Positions 42,490 through 53,762 of a stretch of 64,000 bases of DNA are shown in pieces. The stretch is from Coix lacryma-jobi var. lacryma-jobi (taxonomy: Eukaryota > Streptophyta > Magnoliopsida > Poales > Poaceae). The stretch's first letter is position 1. Every line of letters begins with the position of its first letter. Position numbers and translations under genes: made by a program. Below the pieces are notes generated by a model. That model did not search any database and was not told where the DNA came from. It saw only the letters and a program-made list of their open reading frames with translations. The stretch is from contig CM019826.1 in the NCBI GenBank assembly GCA_009763385.1, positions 58,773,127 to 58,837,126 on the forward strand, written 5' to 3'.

Positions 42490-44278
42490 ACCTTTTGCTA
42501 GTCCCTTAGCAAATAGTCATGATGAATCAGGAATTGCTACTATGCTTTCACACCTCAATGGTACATATGTTCAAACAAAAATCTTCCCTTGGATTTGAGT
42601 TAACTATTTTGACTTTCTCATATTACCTTTAACTATGGAGCTTTTGCCTTCACCTGGGTCTTTAAACAATTGAAAGATAGAACAATCAAGTTTAAGTACT
42701 GTATCTCTAACTCTTCGATCAACCTTCATTCTGGAGTTTTTATATATTTTCAAAATAAAAATCAGAGATTCTACTGTATGACATTCTCAAATCGCTCTTT
42801 TATATTTTATGATTCCTCACTGATGCATTTTCCTTCTTTTTTATGAATATATATATATCTGGAGCTTTCAAGAAGTGAATAGCATATCTTACCAAGCCAA
42901 AGTTCAAAGTTAGGGAGAAAGATGTCATACTCATAGATCAAGAACTTAGAACTTTTGAAATTTGTCATCTCTTGCTGGCATATTGTAATTAGAGGGACCA
43001 TGGGCTATCATTCTTTTTTTCTTTTCATATTTTTTTATCATAATTCTTTTTCTTTTCTTTTGAGGTAGTCGGACACTTGTCCCTTTTTATTGCCTCCTTT
43101 TATATTTTTGCATAGTCCCATGCCTCTAACACAATAATACTTCGGAAGAGTGAATCTTTTAATAAAACATTCTTGATCTCTAGAGCATGATAAATTTCTC
43201 AACCATAACTAAAAACTTAGAACAAAGCAAGTAGCCTTATCTTAAGATCATATTAATGGCTCTAGGTAGGAATTCATGTTATGTCATACATGATCTCATC
43301 ATGTGTTTTTAATCTTTTCAAAGTGTAAATCTCTAGAACTCTAGTATCTCGAGGAATTAGATAAACAATAGCTCAAACCTTTTTATATCATATCTCACAA
43401 TTATCTAGACTTTAGATCAAGCATTTATAAACCACAGGTTTCAGGTTCAGAGTTTATTCAGAACAGCTTTGTCTAAAATTCGAGAAAATTTAAGTTTGAA
43501 CAGTAGATACTTAAAAGAGATTACGGCAGAGCAATTGTTCATCATTTTCATCATGAGCAAAATTAAGTTTATATCCACCTAGACATTTATTCATTATATA
43601 ATATCTTTATTTAGTTTTGTAATAGTTATTCATCTTTTTAGGGGTTTCTATATTTATTGACCTGATCTAACTAAACCGAACTAATAGTAGTAGATAAAAA
43701 GCCATGATATTTATCGTGATAACTGAGGGTGCCTTCCCCCAAGCTAGATCTTGACGTGGTCTTTTCTCTAGAAGACGAGTAGACTGTTAGCTTTAGTCCT
43801 TCTCTTCCTCTCTTCCTGCTGAATTCAAAGATAGATAACACAACTAGTGGAGCTTGATTAAGCGTTAGTGATAAATATTCCTCCATTTGTCTAGTTGTCT
43901 TAAAGCTCTTAAGATTATTTATGTTCTCCCTTTCCACTAAGCAGATTTTTAGCAGTGTTTCATAGTGTCTCTTTTTGGATTTTTGTTTTTATGGATGTAT
44001 GCAATGCAGAAGTAAATATGCAAATGTATATATTTTATTTTTTTATGCCTCCATAGAAAGTGTAATACTTTCATGGGGCTTAGAGTTTTCCATATTTGTA
44101 TTTTGTTTTCTAATGCAGATATAATTGCTAAGAAGTAAATATGATACTAACAGTAAAATGATTATGCAGATTCTACTAATGATGAATTTAATGCTAATGA
44201 ATATGGTTAACTACCGAGTTTCCTTTCGGCGAGGATTCGACGTTTATAGTCTATCGAACAAGACTCCTTGTATGCTCT
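42490..44278 (-). other. Non-coding internal region of the gag-only element
   Basis: AT-rich sequence full of stops in all frames, in the place where an autonomous element has pol. No pol remnant is visible, so loss of pol is complete rather than partial. Confidence 0.7.
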
Positions 44279-45106
44279 TTATTCTTTCTTGGGTGCATCA
44301 GCAGATCCTGAGGAGGACCTCGATGATTGCACGTCAGTAGAACTCTCTTTCTTTTTCCACACTCGCTTGACTGGTGGACTTGTCTCCTTTATTTTATCGT
44401 CCTTCATTTCCTTTAATGGGATGTCTTCACTCCTGGTGACTTCTCCTTCATAGTCAGCCCATCCATGCTTGATTGGTCGATTCTTGTTGCGTTGGGATGT
44501 GCGGCGCCTCCTCCTCGAGTGGTTCTTCTTTTCCTGTACATTAGTGGCATAGCTATTAAAGTAACAACGTACCTTCTCCCTTGGGAACTGGAAGTGGATC
44601 TCTCCAGATCTCATATAGATGATGGCGCCAATGGTGTTGAGGAAGGGTCTTCCTAGGATGATGTGAATATCGTCTTCTCTTCCCATGTCTAGTACCATGA
44701 AATCGATGGGAACGTAGTAGTCTTCAATTTGGATCATTACGTCCTTTACTACTCCCTCCGGAAATCGATAAGTTTGGTCCGCCAGCTGTAGCTGCACATA
44801 TGTTTGATACATAGGTCTATTTTTATATAAGTATTCATATGTTATCTTAGACATTATGTTAACACTTGAAACAATGTCGCAGAATGTCTTGTGGAATGTA
44901 CTTTCCTCGATCTTGGAATCGATGGTGGGTACACCTGGGTCGTCTCTCTTGGCAAGGTAGGGTGATGGAAGAAGGTGGTCATATTCTGTTTGGACAGAGT
45001 TGACCATCCACACTGTGTCTTGATGCAGTTGTGTAGCATTGTTCTTCCTCCTTCTGTTCCTATTCTTCTTCTTTGATGATATAGCGTTTGCATCTTCGTA
45101 GGGCAT
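44279..45106 (-). pseudogene. Second protease-like domain of the gag-only element
   Basis: 275 residues. A basic N-terminal part is followed by a retropepsin-like fold at about 80-180 (CDIVSSVNIM, LQLADQTYRFPEGVVKDVMI, then IILGRPFLNT). The catalytic triad reads D-I-V rather than D-L/S/T-G. The C-terminal tail is rich in Lys, Arg and Ser. It repeats the domain that ends the upstream gag frame, so the element has two protease copies, both without a normal active site. Confidence 0.65.
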
Positions 45107-45222
45107 CTGAGGGTGGACTCGGGTAGTGAGTGTACGCCTCTTGAAGCTGAATCTTTGTTTGTTGCCTGTGATTGTGAAACAGATCTTGGCGCTGTCTGCG
45201 TAGATGATGGCTTTGGTTGAGC

Positions 45223-46932
45223 TTAGGAACCGGCGTCCAAGAATGCTCTATTGTCTCCACTTATTTCGACGATCATAAAGTCTACACACACATACGAGCG
45301 TCCCACTTGAATACAGACATCTTCTAGAATTCCCAATGGGTAGCACAGTGTCTGATCTGCAAGCTGCAAACACATACTTGTATATAACAGAGGTGCACCA
45401 TGAATTTGTTCGTATATTACCTTTGGCATAATGTTGACACTTGCTCCAAGGTTGCAGACTGCTTCTTCAAAACTGTTAGGTCCAATGTGGATCGGTATGG
45501 CAGGTCTTCCTGGATCTCCTTTCTTCGGGGCAATGGAGTCATCCTTCCATTCCCTCGATGGTCTAGGTATGAGATGTCCTGCATCATAAATATCTACAAG
45601 ATTTGCAGTCTCTAGCTCTTTCGTACTTTCGGAAATCTTACCTTTTTCAGCCATAGGGACTGAAGCTGCTAACTGAGATTCTATTATTTTATTAAAGCTA
45701 TGTTGATTCTTTATGGCAGAAGTAAAGCTATCCATTCTAGTATTAATGTTCTCAAGTAGTTTATCATTGGAAGCTATCTTCTTAGACATATTATCAATAA
45801 TCTTGTTTTGATTAGATATCATCTCTCTCAAAGGTGGTTGGTTAAATGTATTACCTTGGTAGTTACCTGAGTAATTAGGCCTTGATTGTTGGTTCCATCC
45901 TTGAGCTTGTTGAGGACGATAGTTGGTGTTGTTGTTGATATACTTTGCATCCTCTTGAATCTCAGGGAAGTTGCTCCCTAAATGACCAGTGCCTCCACAC
46001 TCTTCACATGTCATGCGAGATTCATAGATTTGCTTGACGTCTTCTTTCTTGGGAGTGTGTTCATCGAACTTCTTCATGAGTAGGTCAAGTTTGGTAGACA
46101 ACATGTCTACTTCCTTTAGTTGATGTATTCCTCCCCTCTTGCGTGGTTGAGAGCGTTCCTCGTTCCATCCTTTGTTAGAGGCCATCTTCTCAATGAGTGT
46201 AGTAGCATTGTTGATAGTGAGTGATAAGAATGATCCTCTAGCAGCGGCATCCACATTCTCATGGGTACTTGAAGTGAGCCCGTGGTAGAAGGTCTGCATG
46301 AGTAGCCAATTCTCCATCCCATGGTGAGGGCATTCTGATATGTAGTCTTGAAAGTGTTCCCAAGCCTCTGGGATTGATTCATCGTGTTGTTGCTGGAAAG
46401 TTGAAATCTTGGCACGGAGGGCATTCGTCTTGCCCACTGGAAAGAACTTTGCTAGGAAGGCAGTTGAACAGATCGCCCATGAGGTGTTTTTGTCTTTGTT
46501 GGCGTAGAACCATTGTTTTGCTTTTCCCAAGAGCGAGAATGGGAACAAGCGAAGTAGAATGGCGTCCCTTTCGACTCCCTTGATGGTGAAAGTGCTACAA
46601 ATCTCCAGAAAGTGTTGGAGATGAGCGCTTGCGTCTTCATGTGTCTTTCCGCAAAACTGATTAGCTTGCACCATGTTGATCAAAGCTGGCTTGAGTTCAA
46701 ATCGGTTGTCTCCCACATTGACTGTTGGTCCAGTCCTGATGTTGGCAGTGGTTGGTGCAGAGAACTCGCGGAGTGTCTTGTCGGCCATGGTGTCCAATAC
46801 TGGTGTTAAGCTTCTTCTTATCTGGCTAACTTCTGGAAGTGGTAGTGAGGGTCTCTTGAGTTTGCGTCTTGTTTTCCTTAGTAAAGCTTCGGGATCCTCA
46901 ATGTAGTTTTTCGGAAGTTGGAAACCAGTCAT
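45223..46932 (-). CDS. Gag with degenerate protease (gag-only Athila-like element)
   Basis: 569 residues from ATG 46932. The gag domain is at about 70-230 (LFPFSLLGKAKQWFYANKDK), with a helical region after it. One zinc-knuckle-like motif is near 318-331 (CEECGGTGHLGSNF), with the last cysteine replaced by Phe. A Gln/Asn-rich stretch and a short coiled coil follow. At the C-terminus is a retropepsin-like domain (CNLGASVNIMPKVIYEQ) in which the catalytic Asp is Asn. The frame is open, so a Gag-like protein could still be made, but RNA binding and proteolysis would be impaired. Confidence 0.75.
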   Translation of the reverse strand: MTGFQLPKNYIEDPEALLRKTRRKLKRPSLPLPEVSQIRRSLTPVLDTMADKTLREFSAPTTANIRTGPTVNVGDNRFELKPALINMVQANQFCGKTHEDASAHLQHFLEICSTFTIKGVERDAILLRLFPFSLLGKAKQWFYANKDKNTSWAICSTAFLAKFFPVGKTNALRAKISTFQQQHDESIPEAWEHFQDYISECPHHGMENWLLMQTFYHGLTSSTHENVDAAARGSFLSLTINNATTLIEKMASNKGWNEERSQPRKRGGIHQLKEVDMLSTKLDLLMKKFDEHTPKKEDVKQIYESRMTCEECGGTGHLGSNFPEIQEDAKYINNNTNYRPQQAQGWNQQSRPNYSGNYQGNTFNQPPLREMISNQNKIIDNMSKKIASNDKLLENINTRMDSFTSAIKNQHSFNKIIESQLAASVPMAEKGKISESTKELETANLVDIYDAGHLIPRPSREWKDDSIAPKKGDPGRPAIPIHIGPNSFEEAVCNLGASVNIMPKVIYEQIHGAPLLYTSMCLQLADQTLCYPLGILEDVCIQVGRSYVCVDFMIVEISGDNRAFLDAGS

Positions 46933-47144
46933 ACATCACACCCTGCATAAGATAAAAAAATAAACAAAGCCAGGGTAAGCCTGTTTGAGTAGAGATAAAT
47001 AATCAGTGCATTATTACATGTGTGTAAGTAAAATGATATGTTCTAGCTACCATTTTAAATTGCTGCTAATGCAATGTCCTATCAGTGTTCATAAAGATTT
47101 TAAAGATTAACCCTAGGTACCATCCCTAATTGAATTGATGTGTT

Positions 47145-47161
47145 CCCTGGCAACGGCACCA
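47145..47161 (-). other. Primer binding site, tRNA-Asp type, gag-only element
   Basis: Minus strand TGGTGCCGTTGCCAGGG, close to the primer site at 6300. It marks the 5' end of the internal region. Confidence 0.8.
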
Positions 47162-47175
47162 AAAATGCTTGTTGA

Positions 47176-47541
47176 TGTGCAGGTGTGGAGCTCAGAGGCA
47201 GTGGTCGATGGTGAGGTGAAGGTCAAGTAGAGGTGTGCCGTGCCGAAGAACCGGAAGCGGTGAAGGGCGGACACGGTGCTTGGACCGACGGACCAGAGGG
47301 CCAGAGGACCAGCTGCAGCAGCTGGCACTTGGCTTCGACGAGCGAGAGCACATGGGGATGTGAAATGCATTGGCCGAGTCAGAAGGAAGACGATGGCGTC
47401 GTGACACTTGGCGGAAGGTCAGACACGGGCTTGCGTGCGGCACAAGTGCCGTCGGCCAAGTCAAGAAGGAGGGCGAAGGCGTTGTGCCCGGTGTGGAGGC
47501 TGGACATGCATCGACATCAGTGTCGGTGGTCGGGGTGTGAG
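47176..47541 (+). repeat. Copia LTR-derived segment before the copia LTR
   Basis: Its first 150 bp (TGTGCAGGTGTGGAGC onward) resemble 47624-47770 of the adjacent LTR, in the same direction; the rest is less related. It joins the broken gag-only element directly. It appears to be a partial LTR of a related copia copy. Confidence 0.6.
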
Positions 47542-47849
47542 TGCGATACATGGGTGTATGCCGGATCTTGAGATGATGAGTGATTGTCAACTGGTTTGAT
47601 GCGCATGTTCTTCAGCTTGTGTTGTGCAGGTGTCGAGCACGGAGACAGTGATCGAAGGAAAGTGAAGGTCAAGTAGAGACGTGCCGTGCTGATGGACCTG
47701 GAGCAGTGAAGGGCGGACGTGAGGCTTGGACTGAGGGACCGGTGGCCTGAGGATCAGCTGTGGTGGCTGGCAGCCTAGGACAGCGATGAGCGGAGACTTG
47801 CGGGGCACGGTGTTGCTGAGGTCGAGGACCTGGGGACATGTGTCGGTTT

Positions 47850-48114
47850 GATGGTTGAGCCACAGAAAAACCATCGGGTGGATGGTTTCCAGGTTTGAGC
47901 CACAAAACCTGGGTGCAGCCGGTTTTCGAGTTTGGGCCACAAAACTTGGGCTGAGGACGGTTTCCAGGTTTGGGCCTCAAAACCTGGGCGCTGGCGGGTT
48001 TCTGAGTTTGGGCCACAAAACTCAGGCGATGGACGACAGGTTTCCCGGTTTCAGCCTCAAAACCGGGGGGAGGACTTGAAGTCTGGTTTCCAGGTTTTGG
48101 CCTCATAACTAGGG
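47850..48114. repeat. Hairpin array of the second copia LTR
   Basis: Seven inverted repeats with changing stems around a loop like GGGCCACA or GGGCCTCA. They include GATGGTT/AACCATC, CCAGGTTT/AAACCTGG, CGAGTTT/AAACTTG, CTGAGTTT/AAACTCAG and CCCGGTTT/AAACCGGG. Equivalent in position to 4933-5156 but with a different order of stem types. Confidence 0.85.
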
Positions 48115-48898
48115 GGAGGTCCGTGAAAAGGACGAGCGGTGCGTTGGCGGCACGTGGCGGCATCGGGTGAGTTCGCATCATGGCGAAGCTACCAGATGTG
48201 CAGGCATGGCCGTCGGATCGACTACACTCCAAGTTGGTCAGGAATACCCTTAGGGTTAGCCTGCCCACTCATTAGTTGTAGGGGTAGAAGGGGAATAATT
48301 GTATTAGGCTATATTAGGAGAGGCCACCCCTCCCTCCATTCTATCTCAGCATTTGCTATTTTCTCTTAGGGTTTCCTGCTCTCCCATTCCCTGTTGTAGC
48401 TACTGAGATCCGCAGAGACGACTAATCATACCTCTGTGTTCACGAGATTTTGAGGAAGTGAGATCGTAATCTCACTATTGTCTCATGTGGTAGCCACACG
48501 GTTGCAATTCATGGTTGTGATTCGCGTTTTGAACTTGTTCTCCGCGTTCTTCTTTTCTCCATGATTTTCCCGTCACTCGATCTCCCTCCTCGGTGCGTCT
48601 TTTTCGAATCCACTTGAATCAATTTGTTCTTTGATGTGAGGAGGACATTTCCACTGAAGAAATTCATCTCAATCCTCACAAACAAGTAGATCGGGTCGAT
48701 TCAAGTTTCGTGGCCCTTTTCGGTTCTTGCACCTTCCCTTTCAATTTCTCGGAGTTTGAGTTGATTTGATCAGATGATTTCTTGGGGATAGTCTCCCAAC
48801 TACCTCGTGACCATCTTCTCCAATTTTGGGATCAAGGGATTTTGTTTTGGATCGAATTTGGGAGAGAGGCGATCAAAATCGCCCTCTCTGCAGGGTGT

Positions 48899-49160
48899 CG
48901 GACAATCCGCCATTATAAGGGCGGACAGTCCGGGCATCGGGGGCGAGCCAGGTCAGTGGCTGCGTGGTTCGACCGAAGTGTTTTTGGTTGACCAGCGGAC
49001 AGTCCGCCGTTGTCATCCCTGGACAGTCCGGGACTGTCCAGAGTGAGTTCAGCAGCAGTGCTGTATTTCGTTTCTTGCCGGCGGACAGTCCGCCAGTGGA
49101 CCGCGGACAGTCCGCAGTAGGCCTGGACAGTCCGGCATCAGCAGCCCGGACAGTCCGGCA
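48899..49160. repeat. CGGACAGTCCG palindrome cluster
   Basis: Eight copies of CGGACAGTCCG or one-base variants in 260 bp, between the likely promoter and the LTR end. This matches the palindrome repeats known in Sirevirus LTRs. Confidence 0.85.
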
Positions 49161-49576
49161 ACCTACTGTAGGTTGTGTTTTAGTGTGTTTGCTCTCTCGG
49201 CTTTTCCGTTTGGTTTTCGGACTTCTCATTTGCTCCTAGAGTTCACCTAGGAATCTCTCTAGGTATCTTTGCTACTTGTTAGCATAGGTATTTGGAGGAA
49301 TTCCGACGTAGCCTTCCATCTATGTTTGGAAGTGAGTTTTTGGACTTGAACTCAACTTGGAGTTTTGTGAGGTTTGGTTTGCTCGCTCTTGTGGTGCCTC
49401 GCTGTGATCCTAGGGATCATCCACCCTCTTCCAAGGGTCATGGGCATCACATTTCGTTCGAAGCTTTTTGGGGGGTGGATTTTTGGGACAGAGGCCGAAG
49501 TTTTGAAAGAAATTTTTTAGGCTCCCATTCACCCCCCCCTCTGGTCGCCTTGCTTTAGCATTCTCGGTCCTTCAAT

Positions 49577-49588
49577 TGGTATCGGAGT
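49577..49588 (+). other. Primer binding site, initiator tRNA-Met type, mutated
   Basis: TGGTATCGGAGT differs at two positions from TGGTATCAGAGC. It sits 2 bp after the LTR, as in the first copia element. Confidence 0.85.
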
Positions 49589-49637
49589 GGGTTAAGGATC
49601 TTCCACCTTAGCCGGTTCTCGATCCACAAAAGGCGAC

Positions 49638-51333
49638 ATGGATCGCGGCGTGGGCAAACCGCCAGTTTTCGATGGGACGAACTATGCGTATTGGAAGATA
49701 CGCATGTCGGCCTATCTTCAGAGCATGGGTGCTTCTGTCTGGGAGATTTGCAACAAGGCTGATTACGTGGTCTTGGCTGCTCGTGTGACTCAGTTGCAGA
49801 TCGATGAGCACGATGCCAATAGCCGAGCCCGTAATGCTCTTTTCTCATGTTTGAGCATGTCTGAGTTTGATCGCGTTTCTCACCTCCCCGCGGCTCGGGA
49901 GATTTGCGCGACCCTCATGCGCTTCCATGAGGGAACCACTCAAGTCAAATCCCGTCTCTATGAGTCGCATAAGCGGGAGTATGAGAACTTTTGACACATG
50001 CCTGGCGAGAGCATAGAGAGTTTATTCGCTCGCTTTCAGGTGATTGTCAACTGGATGAGGGCTAACAAGGAGCTGTTGCCTTTTGACGATCATGAGAGGG
50101 CTCTCAAGCTTTTACACACTCTCGATCGGTCGGTGTGGGACTCTTAAGGTTTAGGCGACCATCGAATCACCTAACTATAAGTCCAGTGAGATTGATGCCA
50201 TGACGAGGGCTTCTTATGAGAATCTGTTTGGCCCGTCGATGGCTTTGCTTTCTGGCTCTTCTGCTAACCCCTCTGGAAGCTTTGCTTTGTCTTCTCTTCT
50301 TTCTGTCACAGAGGAGCAGTTAGAGTTCATGGGGGATGACGAGTTGGCTTTGCTCGCCAACCGGTTCTCGCAGTTCCACAATAACCGCATGAACCGTCAC
50401 CGCGGAGGAGGACGCTCAGGATGTTTTGAGTGCGGCGACCCCAACCACTTCAGCGCCAACTATCCCAAGAAGAACAAGCAAGCATTTGGGAAGGGCGATC
50501 ATGGGCACAAGTACGACTCCGGCAAGCGCAAGGAGAAGTACGTCCCCGCGAAGCACAAGCGGAAGGGCGGATTCAACAAGGAGTACATCAAGACGAAGTA
50601 CTTGGAGAAGGCCCAGGCTGAGCAGCGTGCTTTCTTTGCCACGCTCAGCGACGTCGACAACTCGGATGACGACTCCGCTTCCTCAAGCGACGACGAGTCC
50701 GAGAAGAAGAAGAGGATCGAGGACAAGCTAAACGGCCTCTGCTTCTTCGCCGACACCGAGGGCTTCTGCACCATGGCCCTCGGCAAGGAGGTCAACAGCG
50801 AGCTGGAGGAGATCCCTCGGAACGACGACGACGACGACGACACCTCCCAGGTATCTCAGACCCCCGATGAGCTTTCTGCTGAGGTCGAGAAACTTACTGC
50901 CGCCCTTCTTAGTCAAGATAAGCTGCTTAGGCGTGCTGCTAGAGAGCGGAAGGAGTTTAGGCAGAAGTGGGAGGATACGGTGAAGGAGCTTGAGTCTGTC
51001 AAGTCCACCGTTGTTGTCACCGAGGAGGACGAGTGCGAGATGTACACCAAGCACATGACTGACCTACTTACTTTGAGGGGGAAGTATGTTGCGTTGGTTG
51101 GAGAGGTGGATGAGCTTAAGGCTAGATCCCCGCTGTTGGGTGCGTGCAAGTCCTGTGCAGGCTTGCAATCCGAGTTGGCAGAGAAGAATGCCAAGATTGT
51201 GTCTCTTGAGAAGGCCAGCTCGGGTAGCACTTGTGTTTCTAGGTGCGTCTTGTGTGAGGGCTTGGAGATGGAGATAGCCAATGTGAAGCATGACAAGATG
51301 CAAACTGAGGAGGAAAACACATACCTTCGGACC
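49638..51333 (+). pseudogene. copia gag, first part, broken
   Basis: Starts MDRGVGKPPVFDG. A TGA at 49992-49994 replaces an Arg codon of the other copy. Near 50145-50182 a frameshift and a deletion of about 40 bp remove the segment that in the other copy encodes TLTCDELFSKLK. From about 50200 the frame is open again: zinc knuckle CFECGDPNHFSANY (last Cys changed to Tyr), acidic region, coiled coil. At 51333 it is cut by the Tat-like element and resumes at 55297. Confidence 0.85.
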
Positions 51334-51696
51334 TGTCGGTGTTTGTTAACCGACAACTCGTCTTGGGGATACCCAGACGATTTGTTCGGTGGGGATTGAC
51401 GTATGCAGAACTCGATGGTAAATGCAGAGACAATGATTTATACGGGTTCGGTCTGCTGAATAGCATCCCTACGTCCAGTTTGGGGGGAATAATATATGGC
51501 GCCCTGCGCTTATGGGTGTCTGGTTGTGTACCATGACCCCTGTCTCTGGCTTATGTTATGTCTACCAATCCAGGGGACTCTGCCTCTCTTTATATAGTCC
51601 AGGAGGCTAGAGTCCTAGTCGGTTACAATCTTAGGAGTCCTGGTTGGACTAGGTCTTCGCCCTTCCTTGCGGGGTACCCGGGGACTCTGTCCCACA
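51334..51696 (-). repeat. 3' LTR of the coding-free Tat-like element
   Basis: 363 bp, about 97% identical to the right LTR outside the 49-bp gap. Confidence 0.88.
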
Positions 51697-52384
51697 AGCC
51701 CTCGAGCTCTTCATGGTTTATCGGTGAAGTCATCATGAGAACCGTGGTCTTGATCAAGTGTCATCCGAGTACCTTCTGAGAGAAACCATAAAGTGCTCTT
51801 GAAGTCTTCTAATGGTGTGCGCTTTCTGAAAAGCACACCCATTGGGTGTAGCCCCCGAGCCTCTTGCTGTTTAGCATAAAGTGCTGGAGGGTCTTGTCTG
51901 AAATTGCTCCAATTCCTTTCGAAGAAATTTGGATGCATCATTTGAGGATATGTATCTCGCAGCCCCCGAGCCTAAAATCGACTACTCGAAGTCGATTGTA
52001 GGATCTTGTAGACATTCTCAAGGGTGCAGCCGAGTAATCTCCCGAAGACAAGGATCGTCATATGCTTTTCGTCGAGTCCTTGAATGCTTGTAATTTTGAT
52101 CTTTCATCCTTGAATTTCAGCCCCCGAGCGTAGTCGGAGTGAAGCCGACTAAGCTGAGGCAATGTCGAGCTCCCGAGCTTTAGTCGTCGTGCCCGTGTGA
52201 ACAGTTAATGATGAAGTAGATCTGTCAATCGACTGATGAACGGAGCGCTCGGAACCTGTCCCTGTCGAGTCCGAGTAATATATTTCTGAGTGGAAGACTT
52301 TGAATGATTGTAGTCACCTCTGGACTTAGTCGGATATTGAATTAAACATAGCTGCACATGAGCTAAGTCTAATTGGGTGTAGTA

Positions 52385-53762
52385 GACTAGGCGTCTCGAC
52401 CGACTTAATAGTCATGAAGGGCGAGTACGAGTGCTACTCTTAGCACCTGAGGGATGGACGTAATTGACTAGGCATCTTAGAGGGCACGTCTGCCGCTAAG
52501 GACGAGTCAGTCCGAGTGCTACTCCTGAGCACTTTAGGTGGACTTAATTGACCTGGCGTCTCAAAGTAGCGTAGTAGCCACAGAGGACGGGTCAGTCCGA
52601 GTGCTACTCTTAGCACTTTTGATAAGGGACTTTATTGACCAAGCATCTCAAAGGGCTCGGTTGCCACAAAGGATGTGTCAGTCTCCTTTATTTTTGCAGC
52701 GTGTGCAGCCATTAAGGTTAAATTAGTCCTTTGCCATTTTGCAGCGTGTGCAAAGGCATGAACAACTCTTGGTTGTGCGCTGAGTAATGTCGAGTAGCAG
52801 GAATCAATGGCCAGAACCTATTGTATGCTCTCTGGGATGGACGTAATGACCAGGCATCTCAATGGGCGTAATGACCACAAAGGATGAGTCAGTCCAGGTG
52901 GACGTAGTTGACCGTGTGTCTCAACCAACTTGATAGCCGTGAAGGACGGGTCTGTCCAAAGGCGTGAGCAACTCTGGGTTGCGTGCCAAGTAGTCGCTCA
53001 TCCGAGTACTTTCTGAATAGTAGTCGGCGAGGGACGAATAATTGTCGAGTAGCAGGAATCAATGGCCGGAGCCTATTGTATGCTCTCTGGTATGGACGTA
53101 ATGACCAGGCGTCTCAATGGGCATGGTAGCCGCAAAGGACGAGTCAGTCCGGGTGGACGTAGTTGACCGTGCGTCTCAACCGACTTAATAGTCATGAGGG
53201 ATGGGTTTGTCCAAAGGCGTGAGCAACTCTGGGTTGCATGCCGAGTAGTCGCTCATCCGAGTACTACCTGAATTGTAGTTGGCGAGGGATGAATAATTGT
53301 CGAGTAGCAGGAATCAATGGCCGGAGCCTATTGTATGCTCTCTGGGATAGACGTAATGACCAGACATCTCAATGGGCGTGGTAGCCTCAAAGGACGAGTC
53401 AGTCCGGGTGGATGTAATTGACTAGATGTCTCAATCGACTTAATAGCCTTGAAGGACGGGTCTGTCCGAAGGCGTAAGCAACTCTGGGTTGCGTGCCGAG
53501 TAGTCGCTCATCCGAGTACTACCTGAATAGTAGTCGGTGAGGGACGAATAATTGTTGAGTAGCAGGAATCAATGGCCGGAGCCTATTGTATGCTCTCTGG
53601 GATGGACGTAATGACCATGCGTCTCAATGGGCATGGTAGCCTCAAAGGACGAGTCAGTCCAGGTGGACGTAATTGACCAGACGTCTCAACCGACTTAATA
53701 GCCGTGAAGGACGGGTCTGTCCGAAGGCGTAAGCAACTCTGAGTTGTATGCCGAGTAATCGG
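52385..53762. repeat. Tandem array: 84-bp monomers, then 255-bp higher-order units
   Basis: From 52385 a monomer of 81-87 bp (GACTAGGCGTCTC-type start) repeats at 52466, 52550 and 52637. From 52789 a 255-bp unit repeats at 53044, 53299 and 53554, exact to the base; it begins GTCGAGTAGCAGGAATCAA. Each 255-bp unit contains two recognisable monomer cores (at 52848 and 52910 in the first). In element direction the array lies towards the 3' LTR. Confidence 0.9.

Larger units (their letters stand above)
40687..47175 (-). mobile_element. Gag-only Athila-like element (TR-GAG type), 5' LTR lost
   Basis: Minus strand. The 3' LTR is 42475-40687 (TGTTGACAC and GTGTCAACA ends), polypurine tract 42489-42476 and primer site 47161-47145 (tRNA-Asp type). 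Gag plus protease remnants occupy 46932-44279. No RT, RNase H or integrase is present: 44278-42490 is AT-rich and non-coding. Elements with LTRs and only a gag domain are known as TR-GAG and rely on other elements. The 5' LTR should begin at 47170 but is replaced after 4-6 bases by copia LTR sequence, so the element is truncated. Confidence 0.82.
47542..49574 (+). repeat. 5' LTR of the second copia element (2033 bp)
   Basis: Begins TGCGATACATGGG (equivalent to the LTR end at 5544) and ends CCTTCA. It contains a hairpin array at 47850-48114, a TATA-like CTATATTAGG near 48309-48318, and eight CGGACAGTCCG-type palindromes at 48899-49160. Confidence 0.85.
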
